DNA of 49,917 nucleotides from Promineifilum sp. (GCA_018058545.1 JAGOZU010000014.1:1-49917); one strand, 5' to 3'; positions 1 to 10,180 are shown, counted from the stretch's first letter. Made by a program: numbers and translations. The notes: generated by a model not told the origin, from the letters alone.

Positions 1-2131
1 GCAAGGTCGAGATGCGCGCCTCCAGCCGGTGCGCGCGGGCGATCTCCAGACCCGCCTGAAGGGTTTGCTCGGCCGCCTCCAGGTCTCCTTTCGACATCAG
101 CACGATACCCAGCAGATTGAGGATGCCGCTGGAAAGGCTATGCAGGTCATGGGTCGCCGCCACCTCCTGCGCGCGCCGCAGGTAGCTTTCGGTGATATCG
201 AAATCGTCACGCACATAGGCCAGGCGGCCGAAATTGCCCAGCATCCGCGCCACTTCTTCCCAATCGCCGGCGGCCTGCGCCAAAGCGGCCGACTCGTCCA
301 GATAGGCCGCAGCCGTGGCAAAATCCCGCCGCTGGCTCGCCAACTGGCTCATGCTGTTGAGCAATCGCCCCACCATCACCCGATCATCTGCCAGGCGTGC
401 CGCGATCAGGCCGGCCTCCCAATGCGCCTGCGCCTTGTCTGCGTTCTCGCGGAGCAATTCCAGCCGGCCCAGATAGTGCTTGACCGCCGGATTGATACCG
501 GTGACCCTGACCTCGACCTGTTCCAGCATCGTCATTGCCAGGTCGTAGTAGCCCCGGTCGCTGAAGAAGGGCATCAGCGACTCCAGCAATCCCCACAGCG
601 CTTCTTGCCGGCCTCCCGCGGCGGCGAGTTGCAGGGCGGCCTGAATGTTGTCCAGCTCTCGCTCCAGCACCTGGCGATTCTCTCGATTGAGATCGATACA
701 GGATTGGTAGTAGGTGATCAGCGATTCCTCCCGCGCCGGATCGTGTGGCTCCAGCCCGGCGTAGTCGTGGATCGATTGGTGCAGGGCGTAGCGATCTCGC
801 TCAACGGTCTCCAGCAGACCGTGGTCGACCAGCAGATCAAGCGTCTCTGTCGTTGCGCCGGTCACGCTGAGAGCGGCTGCCTCGCTGAAGCTGTTTGGTT
901 TGGGCGGGAACAGGGCCAGCCCGCGTAATGCGGCTCGCGCTTCACTCCCCAAACGGTTGTCGGTGACCTCGATGATGGCGTAAAGCGAGATTGCCGTGCC
1001 GGGTTCCAGGTCTGGATGAAGCTCTCCGGCCACCAGCGAATCAACTTGCTCGATGCGCAGGCGTTCATCCGCCCATTTGAGCATGTCGAGCGTGCCCCGG
1101 ATGCGCCGCTCCGAGCCGCTTAGGTCGTTGAGGCGCAAGGCATTGCCGATGAGCACCAGTGCCAGCGGCAGACCGCCGCTGAGCGCGACCAGATGGCGGG
1201 CGTCGGCCTCATTGCGGGCTATCACGCGCGGGGCCAGCCAACGCAGCAACTCCAGGCCTTGCGCCTCGGACAGTTCGCGCACAGTCATGGCATGCGGGCC
1301 GGCGAACGCGGCGGCGATTGGCGGTTGGCGACTGGTGAGGATGTGGGCGCTTTGCGCGCCGCCCAGCTTAAACGGCAGCGCGTGGCGGGTTTCCCAAACG
1401 TCGTCGATGACGATCAACATCTGTCGGTTGCGAATGGTCTGATGGATGGCGTCGATTCGCAAGCGTTGCGCGCCCAACTTCGCCACCTCCTCTTCGGGAA
1501 TGCCCACCGCTTTGGCCCAGCGACCCAACAGGGCGAAGATGTCGGGATTGGTGCCCAGCCCTACCCAGAGAACGCCATCGGGGAATCGTTGTCGGACATC
1601 GGGATCATGGGCGGCCAGCAGCGCCAATGCCGTCTTGCCGACGCCCGGCAGCCCGTTAATGGACGAAAGCGCCAGCGAACGGTTGTCGAACAACCATTCC
1701 TTGAGCTTGCCCAGGGCCTCTACCCGGCCGATGATGGGGTGTTGCGGCATCAGCGGTGGCAGAAACGGGCGGCCGGCGGCCGGTTCCCCGGCGGGTGGCG
1801 CCGACCATTCCGGATCAATTCCGGCTGCTTCGGCGGCGCTCAGTGCCCGGTAGTTGCCGGCGGCAAGCCATCGCTCGGCTTCCCGGCGCGTGGCCAGACC
1901 ACCCGCCTGATGCAGAATTTTGACCAGGCCGACGAGCACCGGCCGGGCGTCTTTGTGAATGTGACCCTTGCCCCGTTCCCAATCGCTGATGGCTGCCCGT
2001 GAATAGACCATGCCGGTTTCCTCGGACAGCAGATCGGCCAGGCGATTTTGCGAGAGTTGCCCACCATAGAGCGCGTCGCGCGAATTTCGCCGCAGGGTTC
2101 GCAAGATGTCGCCAAAACTCTCTTCAACCAC
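1..2131 (-). CDS. STAND-class regulator: XRE HTH + NB-ARC ATPase + TPR (3'-truncated by window edge)
   Basis: At least 710 codons on the minus strand with no ATG start; the frame stays open to base 1, so the C-terminus lies outside the window. I chose GTG at 2131 because GGAGG (2143-2139) sits seven bases upstream. The N-terminus (about residues 1-60) reads as a Cro/C1-type helix-turn-helix (SQNRLADLLSEETG, then AAISDWERGK). An NB-ARC-type NTPase follows: Walker A GLPGVGKTAL, Walker B MLIVIDDVW and a downstream SGGLPLAL motif. The remainder is helical and TPR-like. Family knowledge: such STAND proteins are signal-dependent switches, often transcriptional regulators, in which nucleotide exchange drives oligomerisation. 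It diverges from the secreted delta-60 protein and might control it, but that is inference. Domain calls are firm; ligand and targets are unknown. Confidence 0.85.
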   Translation of the reverse strand, partial: MVEESFGDILRTLRRNSRDALYGGQLSQNRLADLLSEETGMVYSRAAISDWERGKGHIHKDARPVLVGLVKILHQAGGLATRREAERWLAAGNYRALSAAEAAGIDPEWSAPPAGEPAAGRPFLPPLMPQHPIIGRVEALGKLKEWLFDNRSLALSSINGLPGVGKTALALLAAHDPDVRQRFPDGVLWVGLGTNPDIFALLGRWAKAVGIPEEEVAKLGAQRLRIDAIHQTIRNRQMLIVIDDVWETRHALPFKLGGAQSAHILTSRQPPIAAAFAGPHAMTVRELSEAQGLELLRWLAPRVIARNEADARHLVALSGGLPLALVLIGNALRLNDLSGSERRIRGTLDMLKWADERLRIEQVDSLVAGELHPDLEPGTAISLYAIIEVTDNRLGSEARAALRGLALFPPKPNSFSEAAALSVTGATTETLDLLVDHGLLETVERDRYALHQSIHDYAGLEPHDPAREESLITYYQSCIDLNRENRQVLERELDNIQAALQLAAAGGRQEALWGLLESLMPFFSDRGYYDLAMTMLEQVEVRVTGINPAVKHYLGRLELLRENADKAQAHWEAGLIAARLADDRVMVGRLLNSMSQLASQRRDFATAAAYLDESAALAQAAGDWEEVARMLGNFGRLAYVRDDFDITESYLRRAQEVAATHDLHSLSSGILNLLGIVLMSKGDLEAAEQTLQAGLEIARAHRLEARISTL

Positions 2132-2506
2132 TTGGCGCCCTCCATGTGGCGTTGATGCGGAAAGTTTCCGCGGCGATGCGGCCGATTCGCTCTCTTCCGC
2201 GTGGTCGCCCAATTCTAACATGATAGCAGAAATTGTTGTTGACATGAACGGCCTGCTTACATTCAAAATACACCGCACACCATGCGCCAGTTTGAGGGCA
2301 GCCAGTCGCAGAGGAGCGCGACAATCACTCACCCGGAGTGATTGTCGCGCTCCCGACTGTACATCCACACAATGGAGATTCACATGAAATAGATAATTCG
2401 AAATACCTCTCTAAACATGAATGGGGAAAGGGCTGTATCGAGATCTACAGCTGCTTTCCATCGGCGTAACTCAATAGAGATCGGTAGGTATTTAAGGAGA
2501 TTAAAA
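2132..2506. other. Divergent intergenic region with a palindrome
   Basis: A 375-base gap between the STAND regulator (leftward) and the delta-60 protein (rightward). It is more AT-rich than the flanking genes. A perfect 18-bp inverted repeat lies at 2313-2353. A TTGACA hexamer occurs at 2239-2244 but lacks a convincing -10 box at 16-18 bp. The Shine-Dalgarno AAGGAG of the rightward gene is just before 2507. I see no credible small gene here. Confidence 0.6.
2313..2353. repeat. Perfect 18-bp inverted repeat (possible operator)
   Basis: The left arm GGAGCGCGACAATCACTC (2313-2330) is the exact reverse complement of 2336-2353, separated by ACCCG. No T-run follows on either side and the flanking genes diverge, so a terminator role is unlikely. 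It could be an operator for a dimeric DNA-binding protein such as the neighbouring STAND regulator, or a hairpin in the 5' leader of the delta-60 mRNA. Its symmetry is seen; its function is inferred. Confidence 0.8.
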
Positions 2507-5317
2507 ATGAAAAAGGCAGTCGCATTGTTGTCCGTTGTAGTTTTGGGGGCATTTGCTCTGGCTCTTGCCCATGCGCAGGCCACCCCCGGCGCGCTCGACC
2601 CGACGTGGGGGGACGGAGGAGTGGCGAGCATCCTGTTCAGCGAGAACGGCGATCTCATGACCGCCGGTTATCTGGCGGCCGACGGCCGGGTGGTGGCCGC
2701 CGGCTGGGTCGACGGCTATCCGGGCGCGTTCGGCGTGACCCGTTTGCGGCCCGACGGCTCGCTCGACTCGACCTTCGGCGAGGGCGGGAAGGTGATGACC
2801 CGCTTCGGCGATGACCCGGAGCTGCCCAACGCACCGTGGAGCATCGGCCCGCGGCAGGGCGGCGGCTATCTGGTGGCGGGCGAGATCTGCGACGTCGATT
2901 ATGTGGTCTGCGACTGGTTGTCGGCCGCCTATACCGCCGACGGCGCGCTCGACCCCACATTCGGCGGCGGCGACGGCTGGATCACCGCGTCGGTCGCGGG
3001 GGCCGACGGCGTCTACGCCTGGCCGCCGGTCAATCTGCTGCAAACGGACGGCAAGACCATCGTCGGCGGTATCGTGGTGCAGCCGGGAGGCGACATCGAC
3101 AGCGCCCTGCGCCGCCACAACATCGACGGCTCGCTCGACGACACCTTCGGCGACGGCGGTGTGGCCGTTCTCGACATCGACCCGGACGGGGACTATCTGG
3201 AGAACCTCGCCCTGCTGCCGGACGGCAAGATTCTCCTCCTCGTCGGCACCGGCGAGGTGATCGATCCGTTCACCTACATCCCCAACCAGGGCTTTCTGGT
3301 TCGTCTGAACGGCGACGGTTCGATCGACGACACGTTCGGCGTCGACGGAAAGGCCACGTGGGGCGAAGTCGACAGCGGCACAGGCCCCGAAGGCCTGACC
3401 GTCTCGGCCGACGGCACAAAAATTTATGTCGCGGGGGTGGCCCCCGGAGCGCCGGAAGGGGCGGGCGATTGCGTGGTGTCGCGCTTCGACGGCGACGGCA
3501 ACATGGACATGACGTTCGGCGCCGGCGGCCGGCTGATGATCGACACCGGGCTGGATGAAGCCTGCATCAGCATCGACGAGTTGCCGGACGGCCGCCTGGC
3601 GCTTTCCGGCGTGCTCCTCCCGCTTGCGGAAACGCGGGCGGCGAGCGGCCGGCCGCAAAGTCGCGGGGCAAGCAACCGGTCAACCCAGGCGGGCGAGACG
3701 GTCGACTCGCTGGTGGCCCGCACCAATGCCGACGGCACGCTGGACGAGACGTTCGGCGATGGCGGTTGGCTGGCCCACGACATCAATGAGGCCAATAACG
3801 CCGGGTTCCTCGTCTTTGCCCAGCCAAACGGCCGGATTCTGGTGATGGGCGACATGGTCGATAGCGAAACGACGACGGGCGCGATGGCGATCAGCCGCTT
3901 CCTGGGCAAGGGCCTGCCGCAAGGGGCCACCCCCGGCGCGCTCGACCCGACGTGGGGCCAGGAGGGCGCCGTCCTTACCGATTTTGATGGGCTGGACGAC
4001 ACAGCCACTACACAGGTCCTCATGCCCGATGGGAAACTGGTTGCGGGCGGATGGGTGAATTCCTATCCGGGCGATTTCGGCGTGGCTCGCTATCTGCGGG
4101 ACGGCCGTCTCGATCACTCCTTCGGCGACGGTGGGCGTGTCGTGACCGCTTTTAGCGACGACCCTGAACTTGTCGACGCCGCTTGGGGGATTAATGCCCG
4201 GCCGGATGGCGGGCTGCATCTCTTCGGCGAAACCTGCGATGCCGACTATGTGGTGTGCCAATTCGCCATGGCGGCCTATCTGGCCGACGGTTCGCTGGAT
4301 GAATCGTTCGGTGAGGGCGGGCTGGTGACAACGCCAGTCCCGGACGCGGAAACCGCCATTTCCTGGCCGTCGCGGAACATCCTGCAAGCGGACGGCAAGG
4401 TGGTGGCCGGCGGAATTGCCCTCTATGAAAACAATCAGGCCGATATGGTGCTCGTCCGCTACAATTCCGACGGTTCGCTCGACGAAACTTTCGGCGATGG
4501 GGGGATCTCCGTCATTGATTTTGAAGGAAAAGCGCAGTTCCCCCAGGACATTGTGGCCTTACCCGGCGACAAGATCCTGATTGTCGGTGGGGTTGCGGAT
4601 GAATTCGAGTTTAGGCCTTTCTTTAAAGAAGCGTTTATGGCGCGAATCAACAGCGACGGCCTGGTGGATTCGAGCTTCGGTGGCGGTGATGGTTACATCA
4701 CCTGGAAACTCGGTGATGGCCCCCTGGGGTTTGATCGCGCGCTGGTCACTTCGGCAAGTGAAATGTTCATCGTCGGAGGAGATGAGACAGATTGCACCCT
4801 TCAGCGTTTCAATCTTGACGGCGCGCTGGATATGACCTTTGGGGATGACGGATGGGTCATCATTGATAGCGGCCTGCTTGATCTCTGTCCGGATGCCACC
4901 ATGACCGCAGACGGCCAGATCGCTCTCGTCGGGCGTGCCTCGTCCGCGGAAAGTACATCACGCGCGGCTGCCCCTGGCCGATCCCACAACCGGTCGGCCG
5001 CGCGAGGCACGAGGCCGGCCGAAAGTTCTCCGGCTGCTCATCAAGAGACGTTTTTCGACCATATCGTCGGCCTCTACAATGCAGACGGCACACCGGATGC
5101 GGACTTCGGCGACGACGGGTTAGCGCGGTTTACGGTCAATGATGGCGAGGGCGTGTACTCTAACATCTCTGCCCAACAAGACGGGAGACTGCTTGTCGTG
5201 GGCGATGTCTATGTGGATGAGCAATTGGATTTTAGTGTCGTCCGCTTCCTCGGCGATGGCCCGGCGGCGCAGGTGTTTATGCCGGCGGTGCAAGGCGGGG
5301 CCTCAACCGGCGACTAA
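2507..5317 (+). CDS. Secreted delta-60 repeat protein with internal duplication
   Basis: 936 residues. The start at 2507 is preferred over the in-frame ATG at 2417 because AAGGAG stands seven bases before it and it opens directly into a signal peptide (MKKAVALLSVVVLGAFALALAHA). The rest is built of delta-60 repeats, with signature DGxLDxTFGxGG. I count 14 copies as two blocks of seven, each beginning TPGALDPTWG and each ending with an Arg/Ser/Gly-rich insert and a closing repeat. The blocks are offset by 449 codons, and a 33-bp stretch (2578-2610 and 3925-3957) is still identical. The C-terminus VFMPAVQGG resembles short tails of exported Chloroflexota proteins. Delta-60 repeats are predicted to form beta-propeller-like structures, but no activity is known. 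It is probably extracellular. Confidence 0.85.
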   Translation: MKKAVALLSVVVLGAFALALAHAQATPGALDPTWGDGGVASILFSENGDLMTAGYLAADGRVVAAGWVDGYPGAFGVTRLRPDGSLDSTFGEGGKVMTRFGDDPELPNAPWSIGPRQGGGYLVAGEICDVDYVVCDWLSAAYTADGALDPTFGGGDGWITASVAGADGVYAWPPVNLLQTDGKTIVGGIVVQPGGDIDSALRRHNIDGSLDDTFGDGGVAVLDIDPDGDYLENLALLPDGKILLLVGTGEVIDPFTYIPNQGFLVRLNGDGSIDDTFGVDGKATWGEVDSGTGPEGLTVSADGTKIYVAGVAPGAPEGAGDCVVSRFDGDGNMDMTFGAGGRLMIDTGLDEACISIDELPDGRLALSGVLLPLAETRAASGRPQSRGASNRSTQAGETVDSLVARTNADGTLDETFGDGGWLAHDINEANNAGFLVFAQPNGRILVMGDMVDSETTTGAMAISRFLGKGLPQGATPGALDPTWGQEGAVLTDFDGLDDTATTQVLMPDGKLVAGGWVNSYPGDFGVARYLRDGRLDHSFGDGGRVVTAFSDDPELVDAAWGINARPDGGLHLFGETCDADYVVCQFAMAAYLADGSLDESFGEGGLVTTPVPDAETAISWPSRNILQADGKVVAGGIALYENNQADMVLVRYNSDGSLDETFGDGGISVIDFEGKAQFPQDIVALPGDKILIVGGVADEFEFRPFFKEAFMARINSDGLVDSSFGGGDGYITWKLGDGPLGFDRALVTSASEMFIVGGDETDCTLQRFNLDGALDMTFGDDGWVIIDSGLLDLCPDATMTADGQIALVGRASSAESTSRAAAPGRSHNRSAARGTRPAESSPAAHQETFFDHIVGLYNADGTPDADFGDDGLARFTVNDGEGVYSNISAQQDGRLLVVGDVYVDEQLDFSVVRFLGDGPAAQVFMPAVQGGASTGD

Positions 5318-5356
5318 GCTGAGCCGCTATTCGAGCAATCCGCCGTTTTTGAGTTG

Positions 5357-5392
5357 AAGGTGGGCGGGCGTCTGAGATGCCCACCCACCTTC
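5357..5392 (+). terminator. Probable hairpin terminator after the delta-60 gene
   Basis: A stem of 12 pairs with one mismatch (AAGGTGGGCGGGC against GCCCACCCACCTT) and an eight-base loop begins 40 bases after the stop codon. It is followed by a pyrimidine-rich but imperfect T-tract (CTTACGTCTTGTC). The position between two same-strand genes, the second with its own promoter, supports termination. Confidence 0.6.
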
Positions 5393-5437
5393 TTACGTCT
5401 TGTCATCCACCGACAATTCTTCCTTCCATGCAGCGGG

Positions 5438-5453
5438 TGATATAATCCCCCCA
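5438..5453 (+). promoter_or_regulatory. Extended -10 promoter of yifB (leaderless layout)
   Basis: TGATATAAT (TGN plus a perfect -10 at 5441-5446) is followed by six bases and then the ATG at 5453. Transcription normally starts about seven bases past the -10 box, which puts the first base of the mRNA on the start codon. No Shine-Dalgarno and no good -35 are seen, consistent with an extended -10 promoter and a leaderless mRNA. Confidence 0.6.
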
Positions 5454-6985
5454 TGCTCGCCAAAGTGCTCAGCGCGGCCATCGTCGGCCTTGATGCCGAA
5501 CCCGTCGAAGTGGAAGTCGATATCGTCAATGGACAGCCCTATTTCGCTCTGGTGGGGCTGCCGGACGCGGCCGTGCGCGAGAGCCGCGACCGGGTCTACG
5601 CCGCCATCAAGAACAGCGGCTTCAACTTTCCGCTGCACCGCATCACCGTGAACCTGGCCCCGGCCGACCTGCGCAAGGAAGGCCCGGCTTATGACCTGCC
5701 CATCGCCGTGGGCGTGCTGGCGGCCACCTCGCAAGTATGGGCCAACCTGCTGGAGGGCGCGCTCTTCCTCGGCGAGCTGTCGCTGGAGGGGGCGCTGCGC
5801 CATACCAAGGGGGTGTTGCCGCTGGCGGCCATGGCCCGCGAGAGGGGGCTGCGCCGGCTGTTCGTTCCCGCCGATGACGCCGCCGAGGCGGCGCTGATGC
5901 CCGACCTGGATGTATTTGCCGTGCGCAATCTGGCCGAACTGGTCGACCATCTGACCGGCATGCGGCCGATAGAGCCGGTGACGATCGATCTCTCCAAGGC
6001 GTTCGACAGCGAGCCGGTCTACGCGACCGACTTTGCCGACATCATGGGTCAGGAGCATGTCAAGCGGGCGATGGAAGTGGCCGCTGCCGGAGGGCATAAT
6101 GCGCTGATGACCGGGCCGCCGGGCAGCGGCAAGACGCTCATCGCCAAATCGCTGCCGGGCATTTTGCCGCGCATGGGCATTGATGAGGCCCTGGAAGTGA
6201 CGAAGATCTACAGCGTGGCCGGGATGCTGCCGGCCGAGACGCCGCTGATTCGAGCGCGGCCGTTTCGCTCGCCCCATCACACGATCAGCTATGCCGGGCT
6301 GGTGGGTGGCGGGCAGTGGCCACGGCCGGGGGAGATCTCGCTGGCCCATCGGGGCGTCCTGTTCCTCGATGAATTGCCGGAGTTCGGCGAGCGGCTGATC
6401 GAGGTACTGCGCCAGCCGCTGGAGGGGATGCCGCGCGAGGTATCCATCAGCCGGGCCACGGGTAGCGTCACCTATCCGGCCAACTTCATGCTCATCGCCG
6501 CGCAAAATCCGTGCCCCTGCGGCTACTACGGCGACCCGACCCATGCCTGCTCCTGCTCGGCGGCGATGATCACCCGCTATCAGAAGCGGGTCAGCGGGCC
6601 GCTGATGGACCGCATCGACCTGCATATCGAGGTTCCGCGCGTGCAGTATGAGAAGCTGGCGGCCACGACGCGCAACGAATCCTCGGCCGATGTGCGGGCG
6701 CGGGTGGAGGCGGCGCGAGCGCGGCAGGCGGAGCGGTTCAAGGGGACGGGCCTGTATGCCAACGCCGAGATGGGGCCGGGAGAGGTCAAGCACTATTGCG
6801 AGCTGGACGAGACCGGCCGTCGCCTGATGAAAAGCGCCATGAGTCAGATGAACCTCAGCGCGCGGGGGTTTCACCGGGTGCTCAAGGTCGGCCGTACCAT
6901 CGCCGACCTGGCCGGCGAGGAGATGATCGGCCCGGCGCATCTGGCGGAGGCGTTGCAATATCGGGCGCGATCGATGACCCTGTGA
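5453..6985 (+). CDS. yifB: YifB/ComM-family Mg-chelatase-like AAA+ ATPase
   Basis: 510 residues, full length for the family. An N-terminal ChlI-type domain (about 1-180; VGLPDAAVRESRDRV, then VNLAPADLRKEGPAYDLPIA) is followed by the AAA+ core with Walker A GPPGSGKT at 221-228, Walker B VLFLDELPEF near 300, the Cys-rich CPCGYYGDP/CSCS segment, and a C-terminal Mg_chelatase_C domain (LSARGFHRVLKVGRTIADL). In Haemophilus and Vibrio, ComM is a branch-migration helicase that aids integration of DNA taken up by transformation; this protein is inferred to handle recombination intermediates similarly. It stands alone here, followed by lspA, without dprA beside it. The family call is secure. Confidence 0.95.
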   Translation: MLAKVLSAAIVGLDAEPVEVEVDIVNGQPYFALVGLPDAAVRESRDRVYAAIKNSGFNFPLHRITVNLAPADLRKEGPAYDLPIAVGVLAATSQVWANLLEGALFLGELSLEGALRHTKGVLPLAAMARERGLRRLFVPADDAAEAALMPDLDVFAVRNLAELVDHLTGMRPIEPVTIDLSKAFDSEPVYATDFADIMGQEHVKRAMEVAAAGGHNALMTGPPGSGKTLIAKSLPGILPRMGIDEALEVTKIYSVAGMLPAETPLIRARPFRSPHHTISYAGLVGGGQWPRPGEISLAHRGVLFLDELPEFGERLIEVLRQPLEGMPREVSISRATGSVTYPANFMLIAAQNPCPCGYYGDPTHACSCSAAMITRYQKRVSGPLMDRIDLHIEVPRVQYEKLAATTRNESSADVRARVEAARARQAERFKGTGLYANAEMGPGEVKHYCELDETGRRLMKSAMSQMNLSARGFHRVLKVGRTIADLAGEEMIGPAHLAEALQYRARSMTL

Positions 6986-7046
6986 CCAGGCCGTCGCGCG
7001 GCGCCTGTGTATTCGATAATCCGGTGTGGCCATGGGCGGCCGGGGT

Positions 7047-7062
7047 TGGTACAATGCGCGAA
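7047..7062 (+). promoter_or_regulatory. Extended -10 promoter of lspA (leaderless layout)
   Basis: TGGTACAAT gives a TGN extension and the -10 box TACAAT at 7050-7055. Exactly six bases separate it from the ATG at 7062, the same geometry as upstream of yifB. There is no Shine-Dalgarno, and no convincing -35 at 16-18 bp. Confidence 0.55.
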
Positions 7063-7727
7063 TGATTGAGCCGGAAAACCTGGATGCCCGATCGGTGACG
7101 GCCGCCGTTCCACCCCCGGCGGGCATTGGTGAGAAACTGTTACCCTTTTTGATAACGGCCGTGGTGCTGGTGCTGGATCAGTGGAGCAAGAATCTGGTCG
7201 AGACGCGCATCCCTCTCTATAGCTACTGGGCGCCCATCCCCGCGCTGGAGAATATCTTCCGAATTACCCACACTGCCAACACCGGCGCAGTATTCGGCCT
7301 GTTCCAGGGCACGGGGATGTTTTTCGCGGGGCTGGCCGTCGTCGTCGCCGGGGCCATCGTCTACATCAACCTGACGTTGCCCGGCCGGCAATGGTTGTTG
7401 CGGTTGGCGCTGGGACTGCAACTCGGCGGCGCGTTGGGCAATCTGATTGACCGGCTGCGGCAGGGCCATGTCACCGACTTCATCGATGTCGGGCCGTGGT
7501 ATATCTTCAACCTGGCCGACATGGCCATCGTCGGCGGCGTGATCCTGTTCGCCATCCTCCTGCTGCGCGAGGCGCGCGAACAGCCAGATGGGACGGCAGC
7601 CACACCATCGGCCCATGAGGCTGGGGATAGCCAGGATATCGGCGACGAGTTGAAGCAGGTGGCGCGGGTCGAAGTGCCGGACGGTATGTCCCCAATTTCG
7701 CAGACGCCGGAACAGGCCGGTCGATAG
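7062..7727 (+). CDS. lspA: Lipoprotein signal peptidase (signal peptidase II)
   Basis: 221 residues. LspA is the membrane aspartyl protease that removes signal peptides from diacylglyceryl-modified prolipoproteins. Four membrane segments are visible, along with the family motifs: DQWSKNLV near the N-terminus, NTGAVFGLF, GGALGNLIDR (first catalytic Asp) and FNLADMAIVGG (second catalytic Asp). The 50-residue hydrophilic tail after the last helix is longer than usual and of unknown role. Translation from the GTG at 7026 would add 12 poorly supported residues; ATG at 7062 fits both the family and the -10 box. Substrates such as the esterase lipoprotein at 38.4-39.5 kb occur in this window. Confidence 0.95.
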   Translation: MIEPENLDARSVTAAVPPPAGIGEKLLPFLITAVVLVLDQWSKNLVETRIPLYSYWAPIPALENIFRITHTANTGAVFGLFQGTGMFFAGLAVVVAGAIVYINLTLPGRQWLLRLALGLQLGGALGNLIDRLRQGHVTDFIDVGPWYIFNLADMAIVGGVILFAILLLREAREQPDGTAATPSAHEAGDSQDIGDELKQVARVEVPDGMSPISQTPEQAGR

Positions 7728-7752
7728 GCCGTTCATCGGGCGATATAGCCAC

Positions 7753-8709
7753 ATGCGTATTCTGATCACCGGCTCCAGTGGCCAAATCGGCACCAATCTG
7801 GCGCTCTATCTGTTGGAGCGCGGGCATGAGGTCTTCGGCGTGGACGTGCGGCCGAACTCCTGGACCGACGCCTTCCCCACGCTGCTGCAGGACCTCGCCG
7901 CCCCGTTCGCCAACTTTAGCGGCGGCCTGGGCCACGTGCCCTATCCGACCGACCTCGACGTCGTCGTCCACTTTGCCGCCCATGCCAAGGTCCATGAACT
8001 GGTAGAGCAGCCGGCACGCGCGCTGGAAAATATCGTCATGACCTTCAACGTGCTGGAGTATTGCCGTCACAATGGGCTGCCGATCGTCTTCAGCAGCTCG
8101 CGCGAGGTTTACGGCGACATCCGGCGCTATATCACCGAGGAGTCCTACGCCGACTTCGCCTTCACCGAAAGTCCCTATTCGGCCAGCAAGATCTCCGGCG
8201 AGGCGCTCATCTACTCCTACGCCCAATGCTACGGGATGCGCTACCTCGTCTTTCGCTTCAGCAACGTCTACGGCCGCTATGACGTGGACATCGAACGGAT
8301 GGAGCGCGTCATTCCCCTGTTCATCCGCAAAATCGCTCGCGGCGAGCCGATCGTCGTGTATGGCGACCGGAAGGTGCTCGACTTCACCTATGTCGACGAC
8401 TGTGTGGCGGGGGTCTACCAGGGCATCGAACTGCTGGCGAGCGGCCGCGAGGCCAACCAGACGATCAACCTGGCCTATGGGCAGGGCAACAGCCTGGTAT
8501 CGCTGGCCGAGTATATCGGCGAGGAATTGGGCATCGCGCCGGATATGACTGTGGAACCCTCCCGCGTCGGTGAGGTGACCCACTACGTCGCCAACATCGG
8601 CAAGGCACGGGCGCTGCTGGGCTACACGCCACAAACGCCGCTACGCGACGGCATCGGCCGCGCCGTCGCCTGGGCTACCGATTACTGGGCCAATCATCGC
8701 ACGGAGTAG
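7753..8709 (+). CDS. NAD-dependent epimerase/dehydratase (extended SDR)
   Basis: 318 residues. An N-terminal Rossmann fold has the dinucleotide motif GSSGQIG near residues 7-13 and an acidic end of beta-2 (VDVRP) favouring NAD. The catalytic SSREVYG and YSASKISGE (YxxxK) follow, then a sugar-nucleotide-binding C-terminal part with DFTYVDD. This pattern fits UDP-glucose 4-epimerase and related nucleotide-sugar enzymes; the exact substrate cannot be read from sequence. It begins 25 bases after lspA and ends two bases before the MazG-like gene. It opens the polysaccharide region, so a role in supplying an activated sugar is likely. Confidence 0.85.
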   Translation: MRILITGSSGQIGTNLALYLLERGHEVFGVDVRPNSWTDAFPTLLQDLAAPFANFSGGLGHVPYPTDLDVVVHFAAHAKVHELVEQPARALENIVMTFNVLEYCRHNGLPIVFSSSREVYGDIRRYITEESYADFAFTESPYSASKISGEALIYSYAQCYGMRYLVFRFSNVYGRYDVDIERMERVIPLFIRKIARGEPIVVYGDRKVLDFTYVDDCVAGVYQGIELLASGREANQTINLAYGQGNSLVSLAEYIGEELGIAPDMTVEPSRVGEVTHYVANIGKARALLGYTPQTPLRDGIGRAVAWATDYWANHRTE

Positions 8710-8711
8710 CT

Positions 8712-9059
8712 ATGCAGTCCGAGGAATACACCCCCGACGCCATCCAGCGGCAAGCGCTCAACACCTGGTTCCACGACGGCGCCTCGCTCCGGGAGCAGCG
8801 CATCCACGCTCTCCTTGGTTTGGCGGGCGAGACGGGCGAACTGGTGGATGTGTTCAAGAAACATTTCTACAAACCCGGCTACGAGGCCACGCAGGACAAG
8901 GTCAAGGATGAACTGTCGGACGTGTTGTATTACGTCGCCGTTCTGTCCCATCTGTGGGGGTTTTCATTCGAAGATATGACCGCACATCTGGCGATCAAGC
9001 TGGCTGGTGGCCACGGCTGGGCCGCGGGCGAAGCCGGGACTGGCGAGCCAAACAAATAA
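8712..9059 (+). CDS. MazG-like nucleotide pyrophosphohydrolase
   Basis: 115 residues, all-alpha NTP-PPase type. The metal-binding signature is present: GLAGETGELVDVFKKHFY supplies the ExxE pair and KDELSDVLYYVA supplies the distal E/D pair. Such enzymes hydrolyse (d)NTPs to monophosphate and pyrophosphate, often to remove damaged nucleotides; the substrate here is unknown. A GGAG motif precedes the ATG, which lies two bases past the epimerase stop, so the two genes are probably co-transcribed. A single domain of this size matches the short MazG-like group rather than full MazG. Confidence 0.85.
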   Translation: MQSEEYTPDAIQRQALNTWFHDGASLREQRIHALLGLAGETGELVDVFKKHFYKPGYEATQDKVKDELSDVLYYVAVLSHLWGFSFEDMTAHLAIKLAGGHGWAAGEAGTGEPNK

Positions 9060-9088
9060 TGCCGGCCTATAGATCGTTACAAATGTAG

Positions 9089-10180
<1,092 letters not shown>

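Noticed and set aside
2239-2269. TTGACA as a promoter for the delta-60 gene
   Set aside because: The -35 is perfect but no acceptable -10 box occurs at 16-18 bases.
2313-2353. Palindrome as a Rho-independent terminator
   Set aside because: Flanking genes diverge and no T-run follows on either strand.
2501-3658. 385-residue minus-strand frame across the delta-60 gene
   Set aside because: Antisense to a gene with a signal peptide, clear repeats and a Shine-Dalgarno; composition is an Arg/Ala/His-rich mirror of GC-rich codons.
5393-7126. 577-residue minus-strand frame
   Set aside because: Mirror of yifB, which has all family motifs on the plus strand.
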